From an uncultured Dehalococcoidia bacterium (GTDB lineage: Bacteria; Chloroflexota; Dehalococcoidia; Lucifugimonadales; Lucifugimonadaceae), in contig OX638325.1 in NCBI GenBank assembly GCA_951812795.1, positions 2,545,141-2,609,140 on the forward strand: a stretch of DNA of 64,000 nucleotides, read 5' to 3'. Below the pieces are notes generated by a model that was not told the DNA's origin, did no database searches, and saw only the letters and a program-made list of their open reading frames with translations. Positions 26,847 to 35,945 of the stretch are shown here, piece by piece (position 1 is the first letter of the stretch; each line of letters starts with the position of its first letter). Position numbers and translations under genes: made by a program.

Positions 26847-27605
26847 ATGCCCGCCGATCTCACCACGAAAAGCATCATCATCACCGGCGCCGCTACGGGC
26901 ATCGGACGATCTACCGCCATCATGGCCGCCGAATGTGGTGCCCAAGCTGTCACCATCTTTGACGTTGACGACACCGCGGCCCAAGATACCGCAAACGTTA
27001 TCAACACCGCAATCGGGGACACCGTCGCCAAATGTTGGCACGTCGATGTCGCGGACCGTGCGAGCGTTGAAGGGAGCGTGGCAGCGGCAGTCGAGTGGAT
27101 GGGCAGCGTCGATGTGCTTCTTCACTTCGCTGGCATCCTCCACGGCGCTTACGCTCCGATCGAGTCCTTCGAAGAAGCAACCTGGGACCGCGTCATCGAC
27201 ATTAACCTCAAAGGAACCTTCCTTATTGCCAAGGCGGTCGTCACCCACATGAACGATCAACCGAACGGCGGCGTCATCATAACCACCGCGTCCGGCGCCG
27301 GCGTTACCGGAGGATCCTCCTCATACGCTTACGGAGCATCTAAAGGCGCGGTCCACGGATTCACAATGGTCATGCAACGACACATCGACATGGCAAAGAT
27401 ACGTGTCCAAGACATCGCCCCCGGCCGCGTTCGTACCCCGCTCGTACTTGAAAACCTCCGCCAACAGTTCGAAAAAACTGGCGATCGAGAACATTACGAG
27501 GCAGAGGTCGCCGATCTAACCGATCCCGACGACGTAGCCAAAATCGCCACCTTCATGGCCAGCGACGAAGCCAAAGTCATGCGCGGTCCTGTCTTCACCC
27601 GATAA
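26847..27605 (+). CDS. Short-chain dehydrogenase/reductase
   Basis: A 252-residue SDR with the cofactor motif TGAATGIG at about residues 14-21, an acidic FDVDD at the end of strand 2 that favours NAD(H), the HFAG equivalent of NNAG, the catalytic serine in TTASGAG and Y-x3-K in YGASKGA. It interconverts an alcohol and a ketone, but the substrate cannot be told. It is divergent from ribD and is followed by a repeat region, so it is probably transcribed alone. Confidence 0.9.
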   Translation: MPADLTTKSIIITGAATGIGRSTAIMAAECGAQAVTIFDVDDTAAQDTANVINTAIGDTVAKCWHVDVADRASVEGSVAAAVEWMGSVDVLLHFAGILHGAYAPIESFEEATWDRVIDINLKGTFLIAKAVVTHMNDQPNGGVIITTASGAGVTGGSSSYAYGASKGAVHGFTMVMQRHIDMAKIRVQDIAPGRVRTPLVLENLRQQFEKTGDREHYEAEVADLTDPDDVAKIATFMASDEAKVMRGPVFTR

Positions 27606-27680
27606 CCCGTCATTCCGGAGAAGACCTGAATTCGGACGGCAAAGAAAAGGGGAACGCCACGACCTCTCCCTTCGCTCGCG

Positions 27681-27706
27681 TAGGGGCGGTTCGCGAATCG
27701 CCCCTA
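27681..27706. repeat. Short palindrome, TAGGGGCG arms
   Basis: Arms TAGGGGCG (27681-27688) and CGCCCCTA (27699-27706) enclose ten bases. This is a REP-like hairpin of the same layout as those at 5318 and 28007. It is one part of the gene-free stretch 27606-28041, which holds only repeats. Confidence 0.6.
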
Positions 27707-27708
27707 TA

Positions 27709-27761
27709 GTCATTCCGGCGAAAACCGGCGCTTCAGCGGACGGAACGTCCATCCAGAGGGG
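27709..27761. repeat. 53-base dispersed repeat, copy 1
   Basis: Starts GTCATTCCGGCG, continues through CGCTTCAGCGGACGGAA and ends CCAGAGGGG. A copy of the same length at 52593-52645 differs at only a handful of positions. The first third is shared with shorter copies at 63169 and 63532, so it belongs to the dispersed GTCATTCCGG family. Confidence 0.75.
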
Positions 27762-27864
27762 CGGGCGACAGGCGTTGCGCCGTAGAACCATGCTCTGAAC
27801 TGTCCCGCCAGTGGTTTGGCAAAGAACCCGAAGGGGACACCAGCAAGCGAAGCGCTGCTCGTAG

Positions 27865-27986
27865 GGGTGCTGTGCATAACCATCCCCCTTGATGCCCAAG
27901 GGGGAATTAAAGGGGGTTTAGACTCGGCATTCCGCTTTGCACTCCCTTGCCCGGCCCCTCTGGATTCCGGCTTTCGCCGGAATGAC
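27865..27986 (-). repeat. MITE-like repeat, inverted copy lacking one end
   Basis: Begins with GGGTGCTGTGC (27865-27875), then a C-run/G-run hairpin (CCCCCTTGATGCCCAAGGG), then GCATTCCGCTTTGCACTCC, and ends in the GGCTTTCGCCGGAATGAC palindrome at 27986. The same blocks appear in reverse order on the other strand at 63515-63655, which has both terminal inverted repeats. This copy has lost the GCACAGCACCC-type outer end on its right side. Confidence 0.7.
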
Positions 27987-28006
27987 GGAGGTTGGGCAAA
28001 GAACCC

Positions 28007-28035
28007 GTAGGGGCAGGGTTCAAACCTGCCCCTAC
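28007..28035. repeat. Short palindrome, GTAGGGGCAGG arms
   Basis: Perfect 11-base arms (28007-28017 and 28025-28035) with a 7-base loop. It sits just beyond the stop of the RraA-like gene at 28042, so it could also serve as its terminator hairpin. It belongs to the dispersed REP-like group. Confidence 0.65.
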
Positions 28036-28041
28036 GTTCCA

Positions 28042-28749
28042 CTACACCCCATCCGTCTTATACGCCTCCCAATCCTTAATCGAAAAGTCCGGTTTCGAGA
28101 AATAAGCAAAGGATTTGCCCTCGCGTTCACGAACCTCATGCGCCGTCTTCAGGACATCCGACGCCACATCCACCGGTACCCGCGTAACCCCGTCGCCATC
28201 GCAAACCAGGATATCCCCCGGCAAGATTCGCAGCCCAGCCACATCCACCGGCAGATCGTGATCGATCAAATTAAAGGGACCATGCCCCGGAACTCTGCCG
28301 GTTGCCCAAAGCGCCAATCCGGCCTCCTTGATCCCCGGAACATCCCGCGCATTGCCATCCGTTACCGCACCGACCGCACCCAACGCCCGCATCTGATAAG
28401 CCATTCCATCACCAATGATCGCCCCCCGCCGCGCCGGCAAATCGATATCCTGCTGCACCACAATCACCGGCCCATCCGCATACGCAATCGAATCCATATA
28501 GTCCAACCGGCCCACGATCTCCTGCTCCGGCTCGTGCAACGGCATCCAAGTCGAAGTCATCGCATAACCCACCGTCGGCTTCCCGGAACCATCGAGATCG
28601 TAGAGATACGGGTTCAGATCTGGCCCCGTATAGTCAATGTGCGCAGAAATGTAACCGCCATACACAATCGCTGCGGCATTCTGCACCGTCGCCGAGTCGA
28701 ACTCAGCGAGGCCTTCGAGTATTTCGGGAGCGACCATCTTCAGTAGCAT
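28042..28749 (-). CDS. RraA-family protein (aldolase/dimethylmenaquinone methyltransferase-like)
   Basis: A 235-residue member of the RraA-like fold. The core reads GDGMAYQMRALGAVGAVTDGNARD, in which the G-G loop, the basic residue and the final D-G-x2-R-D match the pyruvate- and metal-binding site of 4-hydroxy-4-methyl-2-oxoglutarate/oxaloacetate aldolases. Later segments GDILVCDGDGV are also typical. Other members inhibit RNase E, and many are misnamed as methyltransferases. A carbon-carbon lyase acting on a 2-oxo acid is the most likely role, but this is not proven. Last gene in the leftward block below herA. Confidence 0.8.
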   Translation of the reverse strand: MLLKMVAPEILEGLAEFDSATVQNAAAIVYGGYISAHIDYTGPDLNPYLYDLDGSGKPTVGYAMTSTWMPLHEPEQEIVGRLDYMDSIAYADGPVIVVQQDIDLPARRGAIIGDGMAYQMRALGAVGAVTDGNARDVPGIKEAGLALWATGRVPGHGPFNLIDHDLPVDVAGLRILPGDILVCDGDGVTRVPVDVASDVLKTAHEVREREGKSFAYFSKPDFSIKDWEAYKTDGV

Positions 28750-28817
28750 GCGGGACCTCGGTTGTTGAACGTGGCTGTATGGGTTGTGCTCTAGCGGGTG
28801 AGTGTAGCAGGTGGTGG

Positions 28818-30614
28818 TCAGGGTTCGGTGAACGGTACCAATGTGTTTTTTGCCGTGAAGTCGCTTCCGTTGAAGGCCGAAAAGAACATGGGTCTACCCG
28901 CGAAGGGCATCGGCGATATAGGGCCGAGCGCCATGAATGGGAATTCTTTTGAACCGGGATCAATAGCGGATTGAGGGTCCCTGAAGCTCCGGTATAACGT
29001 CATCGAATCGTTGTCACCACCAGCAAGATCCTGCAACCTCCTAAACTCCAAACCAAAAGCGAGGCCATAACCGAGGAACATCGCACGCATCTGCATGAGA
29101 ATCTCGGGGTCCAATCCCTGCATCGTCTGACTGATGAACATCCAACCCACACCATACTTACGGGTTTCCCGGACTGCCCGTCTTAACTCGTTTCGCAACT
29201 CCATTGCTTGTTCGCCAAGCTGGAAATCGCTGCCGGAGGGCACGAAACGGTGCGCTTCATCGAGGACTACTAGGGTGTTTGCGTTCTTGGAATTGTCCCC
29301 AAGCGTTTTGGATGATTCTGACACCAAAGCATCAGCAATGTGAGAAATTACCCGATTCTGTAATGTATTGGTCCAATGTTGAGCTCCAGATTGATTTGAT
29401 AAATCAACGACCACAAGTGGTTTGTGTTGGATCGTCGTGTCTACGAGTTTTTGGACGACGTCATTCAACCCGATCTTGCCTGGGCCACCGCCAAATAGGT
29501 TGGTTACAGGTTGCCAGTAACGTTTAAAAAACCTCTCAAAACCGGCGCTGGCGAGTTCATCAAGTTTTGCGTGCAAGCGGTCTTTGCTCGGATTTGAGTT
29601 GTAGATGTTGCCAACATTCTTCTTTAAAGATTTCAGCGCCGTTTGGGCGCAATTTTCGGTCGCGAGTTCGTCGACCGAGTAGTTGCGCTGCAGCTGTTGC
29701 ATCAGTGTGTGTATGGCTGCGGTTCGCTGTGTTTCACCGCGCACGCCAAGTTCGACATCGAAAAATCTACTGCTGACGAGCATCTCCTCAAGCAGGTTCC
29801 AATCTTCCAATCGGATTCTCGAGATCGGCAACATGTCGACCTCTCGCCGCAAGCGATTTCTCAGGATGTCGAGGAGGTTGAGATCTTGTTTTCCAACTTG
29901 TTTGCCCGACACCTCGAGCGAGAACTCGCCTTGAGGGTCGATTACGAGGATGCCCAAGTTCGGATGGCGTGCGTATGCGGCGAGAAGCATTTTGGCCAGA
30001 CCTGTTTTTCCGGAACCAGTTTTGCCAAATATGCCGATGTGATACGCTTCGCCGACTCCGTGTTTGCCGGAGCTGAAATGTTTGAACCACATTGGGAATG
30101 CAACGTCATTTCCGTATGTTCGTCCAAGTTTGAAAACATCGTCTTTGCAAAAAGCCAGAACCGAATCCAAGAAATGTTGCTGAACCAAGTTGACGACTTC
30201 ACCGGTAGATGGAACGCTGCCCAAGTCGCCGTGGGAGTACGAACCATTCGCACTTCTCACGAAACACCCCCCGACTTTCATCAACGCTGTCCGAGTGTCT
30301 TGTGCGGGAGTGATCGCCGCTAGTTTTTGTTTAGATTTGATGATGTTCTTGAACGTTTGGTCTTCGTGCCAACGATTGCGCATCTCCAGTGAAGTGATTT
30401 GCCCCAACACGGCCGTCTGTGGAACGTCATTACTTGGCACGGGCTCAGTTTGCCGCCAAGTAAACCCCACCAAGGCGCCAACCAATTTGGCATCGATGCT
30501 CGAGTCGAGGACATCAAGCGTCAATTCGGTATTGGTAGATGGACTCCCGACTACGGCGACGGGTATCGCTGGAGCACGAATTTCAGCTGATCTATCTGGC
30601 GAGTCGTTGTTCAC
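28818..30614 (-). CDS. herA: HerA-like FtsK/VirB4-type DNA translocase ATPase
   Basis: A 598-residue hexameric-type ATPase. A β-rich N-terminal region (about 15-120) is followed by the motor. Walker A is GKTGSGKT at 197-204, a conserved VIDPQGEF follows at 224-231, Walker B is LVVLDEAHRF at 448-457, the sensor SQTMQGL is at 495-501 and an arginine-rich helix LRRAVRETRKYG lies just before it. HerA proteins pump double-stranded DNA and work with NurA nucleases in end resection; related pairs also act in phage defence. The gene overlaps nurA by four bases, so the two are made together. Confidence 0.88.
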   Translation of the reverse strand: MNNDSPDRSAEIRAPAIPVAVVGSPSTNTELTLDVLDSSIDAKLVGALVGFTWRQTEPVPSNDVPQTAVLGQITSLEMRNRWHEDQTFKNIIKSKQKLAAITPAQDTRTALMKVGGCFVRSANGSYSHGDLGSVPSTGEVVNLVQQHFLDSVLAFCKDDVFKLGRTYGNDVAFPMWFKHFSSGKHGVGEAYHIGIFGKTGSGKTGLAKMLLAAYARHPNLGILVIDPQGEFSLEVSGKQVGKQDLNLLDILRNRLRREVDMLPISRIRLEDWNLLEEMLVSSRFFDVELGVRGETQRTAAIHTLMQQLQRNYSVDELATENCAQTALKSLKKNVGNIYNSNPSKDRLHAKLDELASAGFERFFKRYWQPVTNLFGGGPGKIGLNDVVQKLVDTTIQHKPLVVVDLSNQSGAQHWTNTLQNRVISHIADALVSESSKTLGDNSKNANTLVVLDEAHRFVPSGSDFQLGEQAMELRNELRRAVRETRKYGVGWMFISQTMQGLDPEILMQMRAMFLGYGLAFGLEFRRLQDLAGGDNDSMTLYRSFRDPQSAIDPGSKEFPFMALGPISPMPFAGRPMFFSAFNGSDFTAKNTLVPFTEP

Positions 30615-31759
30615 GGCACTGGCTCCTCAAATGAAGGATCGGTTCGATAGGAGTTCATCATGTCGGCAGCGACGTCTGGTTTAAACGAATCGGCAATCAC
30701 GTCAGACCGAACCGAATCTAACAGCGCGTTGACGCCCTTATACAAACTTTTCGCGAATCGATCCGCCACATACAGCGGATACGGTTCGATGATCGCGGGA
30801 TTCACCGTTTGCCGCCGTATGATTTCTAGGGTTTCGTGAAATCGCTTCGTATCATTCGCTATCGCCGGCGGTATTTCTATTCTGAATGCATGGGTCCAAT
30901 CTTTTGGTTTGTAGTAGACGACACTAATTTCGGAGTAAAGGTCTCTAAGTTCGGCGGTGTATGTTCGATAAAAGTCGGACGGATCGAGCAAAAAATGATG
31001 AGTTTCCAAAATAAACGGTCCCGCAATTTCGCCGGCCTCGAGGATCAAGCTCGCGGTTGATCGGCCATTGGTGTCGACCTCTTTGCCGCTGAAAAGTTGG
31101 CTTTGAGTAACGAACTCATTGGAAGATGATCGTTTCGGCATGGCGACGACACTGTCGGAACTTAAGAGACCAGGCACGGCATCCATTGTCGATTCCACCC
31201 AACGGCGTTTGAATGCTTGTGACAGATCGTCTCGAAGATCGGATGAGGATCTCAAGGCTAAGGAAATCGCCACCATTCCGGAGGAAAACGCCCCGTCCAG
31301 CATCACGAGATCGCTATCAACTGCTTGTGCCACGTCGTACTCCATGCAGAACATCAGCCCATAAACGATTTCGGTCGCACGGGCGATCGGATCAGTTACC
31401 AACGCATCGAAGTCGTACGGCATGTCCGCATCTTCCGCATCCTGGCCGAGCCCGCTGACCGCTAATGCGGCTGCAGCGGCAAGTTCAAATGATGCCAAGC
31501 GAAGCAATGCGACGGACCCATCGACAGCCGCGACGGATTTTTCGGGCATATCCCAAAGGTCGTCGACAGGCGATATTAGGCCCAGCCGCAACGCGCGTTC
31601 CCGCAAATCGTCCCGTTCGGCGATGCGCGAGTCAACTGCGGCACCAGCGAGGTGACGGATATCCTCCGAGCGGGTGAGTAGCTCGTTGATCAGGGCGTCG
31701 GGTAGGTCGCCGAAGATTTCGGCGGTGAATGGCCTGTGGTTTGGGGCGCCGAATGTCAT
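30611..31759 (-). CDS. nurA: NurA-domain nuclease
   Basis: A 382-residue protein with the NurA arrangement: AVDGS near residues 78-82, LDGAF at 154-158 and PYPLYVADRFAKSLY near 326-340. These supply the acidic residues (D80, D155, D333) that bind manganese in 5'-3' nuclease active sites. Between them lies a long helical region with little conservation. It is directly upstream of herA, with the NurA stop and HerA start overlapping. The pair should form one DNA end-processing machine. NurA identity rests on motif pattern plus the HerA neighbour. Confidence 0.78.
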   Translation of the reverse strand: MTFGAPNHRPFTAEIFGDLPDALINELLTRSEDIRHLAGAAVDSRIAERDDLRERALRLGLISPVDDLWDMPEKSVAAVDGSVALLRLASFELAAAAALAVSGLGQDAEDADMPYDFDALVTDPIARATEIVYGLMFCMEYDVAQAVDSDLVMLDGAFSSGMVAISLALRSSSDLRDDLSQAFKRRWVESTMDAVPGLLSSDSVVAMPKRSSSNEFVTQSQLFSGKEVDTNGRSTASLILEAGEIAGPFILETHHFLLDPSDFYRTYTAELRDLYSEISVVYYKPKDWTHAFRIEIPPAIANDTKRFHETLEIIRRQTVNPAIIEPYPLYVADRFAKSLYKGVNALLDSVRSDVIADSFKPDVAADMMNSYRTDPSFEEPVP

Positions 31760-31769
31760 GCAGGTAGCG

Positions 31770-33491
31770 TCACCCCGTAACCGCCCCCGAACTCGCTGGT
31801 CCCACCAGCTTGATGTACTTGCTCAGCGATCCCCGGGTGTAGGGCGGTGGTTTCGGATGCCAGTTGCTTAACCGATCCTGCATCTCTTCGTCGGAGACCT
31901 TGAGGTTGAGTTCGAAATCGTCGAGGTTGATTTCGATGGTGTCGCCGTCTTGGACGGCGGCGATGGGGCCGCCGACTGCGGCTTCGGGGCCGACGTGTCC
32001 GATGATCGAGCCGTGCGAGCCGCCGGAGAAGCGGCCGTCGGTGATGAGGTAAACCTTTTCGCCGAGGCCTTGTCCGACGAGGGCGCCGGTGACGGCGAGC
32101 ATCTCGCGCATGCCGGGGCCGCCTTTGGGTCCTTCGTAGCGGATGACGACAACGTCGCCGGCTTCGATCTCTCGACGTTGGAGCGCGGCCATTACTTCCT
32201 CTTCCTGGTCGAATACTTTGACCGGGCCTGAGAAGCGAGCGCCGAACTGGTGTCCGGCAACTTTAAGGACGCAACCATCGGGTGCAAGGTTGCCGTGGAG
32301 CACGACTAAGCCGCCGCTCTCTGATAGCGGGTCTTCGACTAGGCGCACGACGTCGTTTTCGTCTGGGTTGGGGTCTACGTTGGCGAGATTTTCCGCCATC
32401 GTTTTGCCCGTAACTGTCATGCAGTCGCCGTGGAGGAGTCCGGCATCGAGGAGCCGCTTAGAGACGAGCGGTACGCCGCCGACGCGGTCGAGGTCGAACA
32501 TGACGTACTTGCCGCCCGGTTTCATGTCGGCGATGAGGGGTGTGCGCATGGAGATGGCGTGGATGTCGTCGAGCGTCAGATCGATACCTGCCTCGTGCGC
32601 AATGGCTGGCAGGTGAAGGGCGGTGTTGGTAGAGCCGCCCATAGCGACCACGAGCGTCACCGCGTTTTCGAATGCTTCTCGGGACAGGATGTGACGCGGG
32701 TAGATACCTTCCCGTAGGAGGTTCATTACCGCGGCACCAGCCGCGCGGGATGATGCTCTTTTGCGTTGGTCGACGTTAGGCTCCGAGGCCGCTCCGGGCA
32801 AAGACAACCCCAGCGCCTCTCCGATCGATGACATTGTGTTCGCGGTGAACATGCCGCCGCATGAACCCGGTCCGGGGCAAGCGTTCGCTTCGATGCCGTA
32901 AAGTTCCTCTTCGTCGATTTGACCGGCTTGGATCTGTCCGACGGCTTCGAAGACGGTCTGAATCTGAATGTCCTCGCCTTTCCAGTGTCCGGGCAGGATG
33001 GACCCGCCGTAGACGAACACGGATGGGATATCGAGGCGTGCCATGGCCATCATAGCGCCGGGAAGAGACTTGTCGCAGCCAGCCGCGGCGACCAAACCAT
33101 CGTATCGTTCGGCAAAGCAAACCGTCTCGATCGAGTCGGCGATTATCTCCCGACTGATCAATGAGCCGCGCATACCCTCCGTGCCCATCGATATCGCGTC
33201 CGAAACCGTGATCGTGCCGAACTCGAACGGCGAACCGCCCGTCGCTCGTACACCAACCTTGATCTCATCCACCAGCGGCTTAATACCGGCATTGCACGGT
33301 GTGACCTCGTTGTGCGTCGAAGCGACGCCTACGAACGGTGCGTCGATGTCGGCATCCGACATTCCCATCGCCCGCATCATCGAGCGATGCGGCGCACGAA
33401 TCACGCCCTCGGTCGTTTCCCAAGATCGCCACTTGCCAGCCGCGCGCCCGTTGCGCTTACCGCCCGCCCGTCGAGTTGAATGCGTAGCCAT
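31770..33491 (-). CDS. ilvD: Dihydroxy-acid dehydratase
   Basis: This iron-sulfur enzyme converts dihydroxyisovalerate and dihydroxymethylvalerate to the 2-oxo acids of valine and isoleucine synthesis. The 573-residue product has AGCDKSLPG and [17 protein letters not shown], which carry two of the cluster cysteines (with C in TPCNAG as the third), and the C-terminal [11 protein letters not shown] motif. It starts ATG 33491. It is transcribed toward nurA, ending ten bases before it, but is probably unrelated in function. Confidence 0.96.
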   Translation of the reverse strand: MATHSTRRAGGKRNGRAAGKWRSWETTEGVIRAPHRSMMRAMGMSDADIDAPFVGVASTHNEVTPCNAGIKPLVDEIKVGVRATGGSPFEFGTITVSDAISMGTEGMRGSLISREIIADSIETVCFAERYDGLVAAAGCDKSLPGAMMAMARLDIPSVFVYGGSILPGHWKGEDIQIQTVFEAVGQIQAGQIDEEELYGIEANACPGPGSCGGMFTANTMSSIGEALGLSLPGAASEPNVDQRKRASSRAAGAAVMNLLREGIYPRHILSREAFENAVTLVVAMGGSTNTALHLPAIAHEAGIDLTLDDIHAISMRTPLIADMKPGGKYVMFDLDRVGGVPLVSKRLLDAGLLHGDCMTVTGKTMAENLANVDPNPDENDVVRLVEDPLSESGGLVVLHGNLAPDGCVLKVAGHQFGARFSGPVKVFDQEEEVMAALQRREIEAGDVVVIRYEGPKGGPGMREMLAVTGALVGQGLGEKVYLITDGRFSGGSHGSIIGHVGPEAAVGGPIAAVQDGDTIEINLDDFELNLKVSDEEMQDRLSNWHPKPPPYTRGSLSKYIKLVGPASSGAVTG

Positions 33492-33542
33492 GTATCCCGT
33501 TCTCTCAGTGAATTACAGTCGAATCGTTGTATCCATTTTAAG

Positions 33543-33606
33543 TAGACGGACATTTATGTCATCCGGTTTAGGCGTGTTGACATCAATGTCATCCGGAAAG
33601 TAGACG
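33543..33606. repeat. Short nested repeats upstream of ilvD
   Basis: ATGTCATCCGG occurs at 33556-33566 and again at 33586-33596, exactly 30 bases apart. The block is framed by TAGACG at 33543-33548 and 33601-33606. It lies within the 368-base gap before the Nudix gene, which otherwise holds only the palindromic element at 33627. It could be a worn insertion-sequence end or a regulator binding site for ilvD. Confidence 0.4.
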
Positions 33607-33626
33607 TGCCGTTCTTAGCGGTACCA

Positions 33627-33718
33627 TGTCATTCCGAGCGCAGCGAGGAATCCAGAAGCCTTGCACGATGGCTGGCACATGAGATTCTTCACTTCGCTCC
33701 GCTCCGTTCAGAATGACA
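33627..33718. repeat. 92-base MITE-like element with imperfect inverted ends
   Basis: Begins TGTCATTCCGAGCGCAGCGA and ends in the imperfect inverse (CGTTCAGAATGACA). The outer TGTCATTC/GAATGACA match exactly. No coding capacity. Elements with these ends are common non-autonomous repeats in many bacterial genomes. Confidence 0.65.
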
Positions 33719-33859
33719 CGACAGGAAGCTTTGGTCAGGATCACATGATAGGCGGTTCCGTTCAGAACGGCATGGTCGAATACACCGGTCAGACTGGCAT
33801 GACCGGAGGTCGCCGATGGCCAAAACGCTACGACAAGACCGATAACAGGGGAAATTCCT

Positions 33860-34300
33860 TTGACACCCAGTTACATCCAACCCGCCGCACGCGCCGTCAT
33901 CTTCGACGGTCAAGGCCGTATCCTTCTCATCCGCCGAGGCGACAACAAACAGTGGGCGTTACCTGCCGGCGGCATGGAGCCCGGCGAATCCGTCACCGAC
34001 TGCATGGCCCGTGAAGTGTGGGAAGAAACCGGATTGACCGTCGAAACATCAACCGCCTTCGCCATCTACTCCGAACCACGCTTTACTGCACCGACTCGAC
34101 CCGAAGCACAACTCCTAACCGTCGCCTACCGCGTCAACGAATGGAGCGGCCACCTCCAAACAACCACCAACGAAACCGACGATGCCAAATGGTTCACCCC
34201 CGACGAACTACGCTCATTACCCGACCTCATGCCCATGTACCTCGAAACCATCGACGACTGTCTAGCGATGCGAGGAAGCAGTGAATTCGTGGTCAAGTAG
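33860..34300 (+). CDS. Nudix hydrolase
   Basis: A 146-residue protein that is essentially one Nudix domain. The box is complete at GGMEPGESVTDCMAREVWEETG, split by position as G-x5-E-x7-R-E-x2-E-E-x-G at about residues 37-59. RGDNKQWALPAGG before it is typical of small nucleotide or dinucleotide pyrophosphatases. The start is TTG 33860, preceded by AGGGG at 33847-33851. It runs convergently into the next Nudix gene with four bases between stops. The substrate is not predictable. Confidence 0.85.
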   Translation: MTPSYIQPAARAVIFDGQGRILLIRRGDNKQWALPAGGMEPGESVTDCMAREVWEETGLTVETSTAFAIYSEPRFTAPTRPEAQLLTVAYRVNEWSGHLQTTTNETDDAKWFTPDELRSLPDLMPMYLETIDDCLAMRGSSEFVVK

Positions 34301-34304
34301 GCGG

Positions 34305-34796
34305 CTAAATACGCTGATTGACCCTTCGAATCCCCTCCAACCCCAATGTCACAACATCCTCCGGCGGCACCTCATGTATCCCGTCCGGATTTGCGGCGGC
34401 GCGCCTGCTTGACAAATCTTCCGCGGTAAACCACACCCAACCATCCGGCGCGCTCGGACGGGGTCCCGTCAAAAGACAAAAATAGATCATGTCGATGTGC
34501 TGATGCGCACCGACCTTCTGATCGTAGACATCCTCTACGAGTATCGTCCGTGGTGACGGGACTTGTTCCAAGTCGGAAATTTCGGGAACCTGTTGGGTAG
34601 GTACCAGCTCAACATCGAAACCCGTCTCCTCCTTGACCTCCCGCAGCGCGGCCTGAACAGGATCTTCGTCTAGTTCCACGTGACCGCCCGGTGGGAGCCA
34701 AGCTTTAACTCGGCGATGCCAATGGAGTAGCGTGGCGTCGCCGTTGACGACAAAGCCAGTGGCCGTAAAGTGACGCGGAACAGTTGTTTCAGTCAT
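34305..34796 (-). CDS. Nudix hydrolase
   Basis: The 163-residue product from ATG 34796 has a standard Nudix box beginning PPGGHVELDEDPVQAAL and ending REVKEETG. The N-terminal FTATGFVVNGDATLLHWHRR and the later EDVYDQKVGAHQHIDMIYF resemble Nudix proteins that hydrolyse diphosphoinositol or nucleotide substrates, but this is weak. An in-frame start at 34811 adds five residues. It is followed upstream by the enolase-superfamily genes in the opposite sense of transcriptional order, so co-transcription with them is possible. Confidence 0.82.
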   Translation of the reverse strand: MTETTVPRHFTATGFVVNGDATLLHWHRRVKAWLPPGGHVELDEDPVQAALREVKEETGFDVELVPTQQVPEISDLEQVPSPRTILVEDVYDQKVGAHQHIDMIYFCLLTGPRPSAPDGWVWFTAEDLSSRRAAANPDGIHEVPPEDVVTLGLEGIRRVNQRI

Positions 34797-34820
34797 TCGA
34801 GAAACGACCACCCGTCTTGA

Positions 34821-35909
34821 TCAGGCCGCAAGTTTCGCCAACGCGGCCTCGTTCAATTCGATACCCAATCCCGGTTTGTCGGTTAGCGTGATCGATCCGT
34901 TCGACGGGATCACGTGTTCGCCATAAAGCTCTGCGATTTCGTCAAGGGGTGGTGCGAACTCGATCGAGAATTCGTGCGGACGCACGGCGTTTTTGATGGA
35001 TGAGTAGCAGTGGAGCGAGGCGATGCTGTTTATGCCCGCGTTGGGCGAATGTGGCATTACTGGCTTGTTGAAGGTGGTGGCTAGGGTGTAGATCTTCAAG
35101 ATTTCGGAGGGGCCACCAGCGTTGAGGATGTCCGGCTGCAAGATGTCCGGATTGCCCAGCAATATGATGTCTCGGAATCGCCACCGATCCCAGTCCTGCT
35201 CGCCCGTCGACACTGCAACATCCAATGCGTCGGATACCTGTCGCAAGCCAGGTAGATCGTACTGCGGCAACGGCTCTTCGAAGTGATCAATTCGACCGTA
35301 GTCTTCGAATGCCCGGCCTTGCTGGATCGCCGTGCTGACGGAATAGCCATTATTGGCGTCGAAGCCGAGGTAGACGTTGTTGGGCAGAAAGTCCCGCACG
35401 AGTTTGAAGATGGCGAGGTCCTTCGCCGGGTTCGCGTCTTGGCGGTACGACTTCCAATCCATGCGGATCTTGAAGGATCTGTATCCGGCATCCCATCCGT
35501 CCATCACATCGTCGAGCATCTGATCCGGGGCTTTCCTCCAACCGCTTCCCACACTCCAGTACAGAGGAATCTCGCGCCGCGCTGCGCCACCCATCAGAGC
35601 GTGGCAGGGCAGACCTGCGTCCTTCCCCAAAATGTCCCAGAGGGCGATGTCGACAGCGCCGACGACTTGTGGCGGCAGCTTGGATTCGCGGGGAATCTGT
35701 TTCTGAGAGCCTAGGTAAAGGGTTTCCCAATGGCGATCGATTTGACGAGGGTCTTCGCCCAATAGGAGGGGACCGATGGTCGATTTGAGGTTAGCCTCGA
35801 AGGTTCGACCGGGCGCTTCCGCTAAACCTGTTACGCCCGCGTCAGTGCGGATCTGAAGTATCGACCGACGCCTCTTCAGGTGTGTGAGATCGAATCCGGT
35901 TATCTTCAT
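34821..35909 (-). CDS. Enolase-superfamily (mandelate racemase/muconate cycloisomerase-like) enzyme, copy A
   Basis: A 362-residue two-domain protein: an α+β capping domain (about 1-115) and a TIM barrel. The barrel shows K-I-R (FKIRMDW) where the catalytic K-x-K lies in many members. The three metal ligands are D in GFDANNGY, E in HFEEPL and E in STGEQDW. The aspartate in LQPDIL and histidine in MPHSPNAGI could form the second acid/base pair. This pattern fits the mandelate racemase subgroup, which dehydrates or epimerises sugar acids after abstracting an alpha proton. It is a close paralogue of the gene 36 bases upstream. The substrate is unknown. Confidence 0.85.
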   Translation of the reverse strand: MKITGFDLTHLKRRRSILQIRTDAGVTGLAEAPGRTFEANLKSTIGPLLLGEDPRQIDRHWETLYLGSQKQIPRESKLPPQVVGAVDIALWDILGKDAGLPCHALMGGAARREIPLYWSVGSGWRKAPDQMLDDVMDGWDAGYRSFKIRMDWKSYRQDANPAKDLAIFKLVRDFLPNNVYLGFDANNGYSVSTAIQQGRAFEDYGRIDHFEEPLPQYDLPGLRQVSDALDVAVSTGEQDWDRWRFRDIILLGNPDILQPDILNAGGPSEILKIYTLATTFNKPVMPHSPNAGINSIASLHCYSSIKNAVRPHEFSIEFAPPLDEIAELYGEHVIPSNGSITLTDKPGLGIELNEAALAKLAA

Positions 35910-35945
35910 GTGGGAACTTTCGTGTGTGGCTTGTGCGCTTCGCGG

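Noticed and set aside
27606..28041. Several 60-130 codon frames in the repeat region
   Set aside because: They run through palindromic repeats in both directions and show no protein-like composition.
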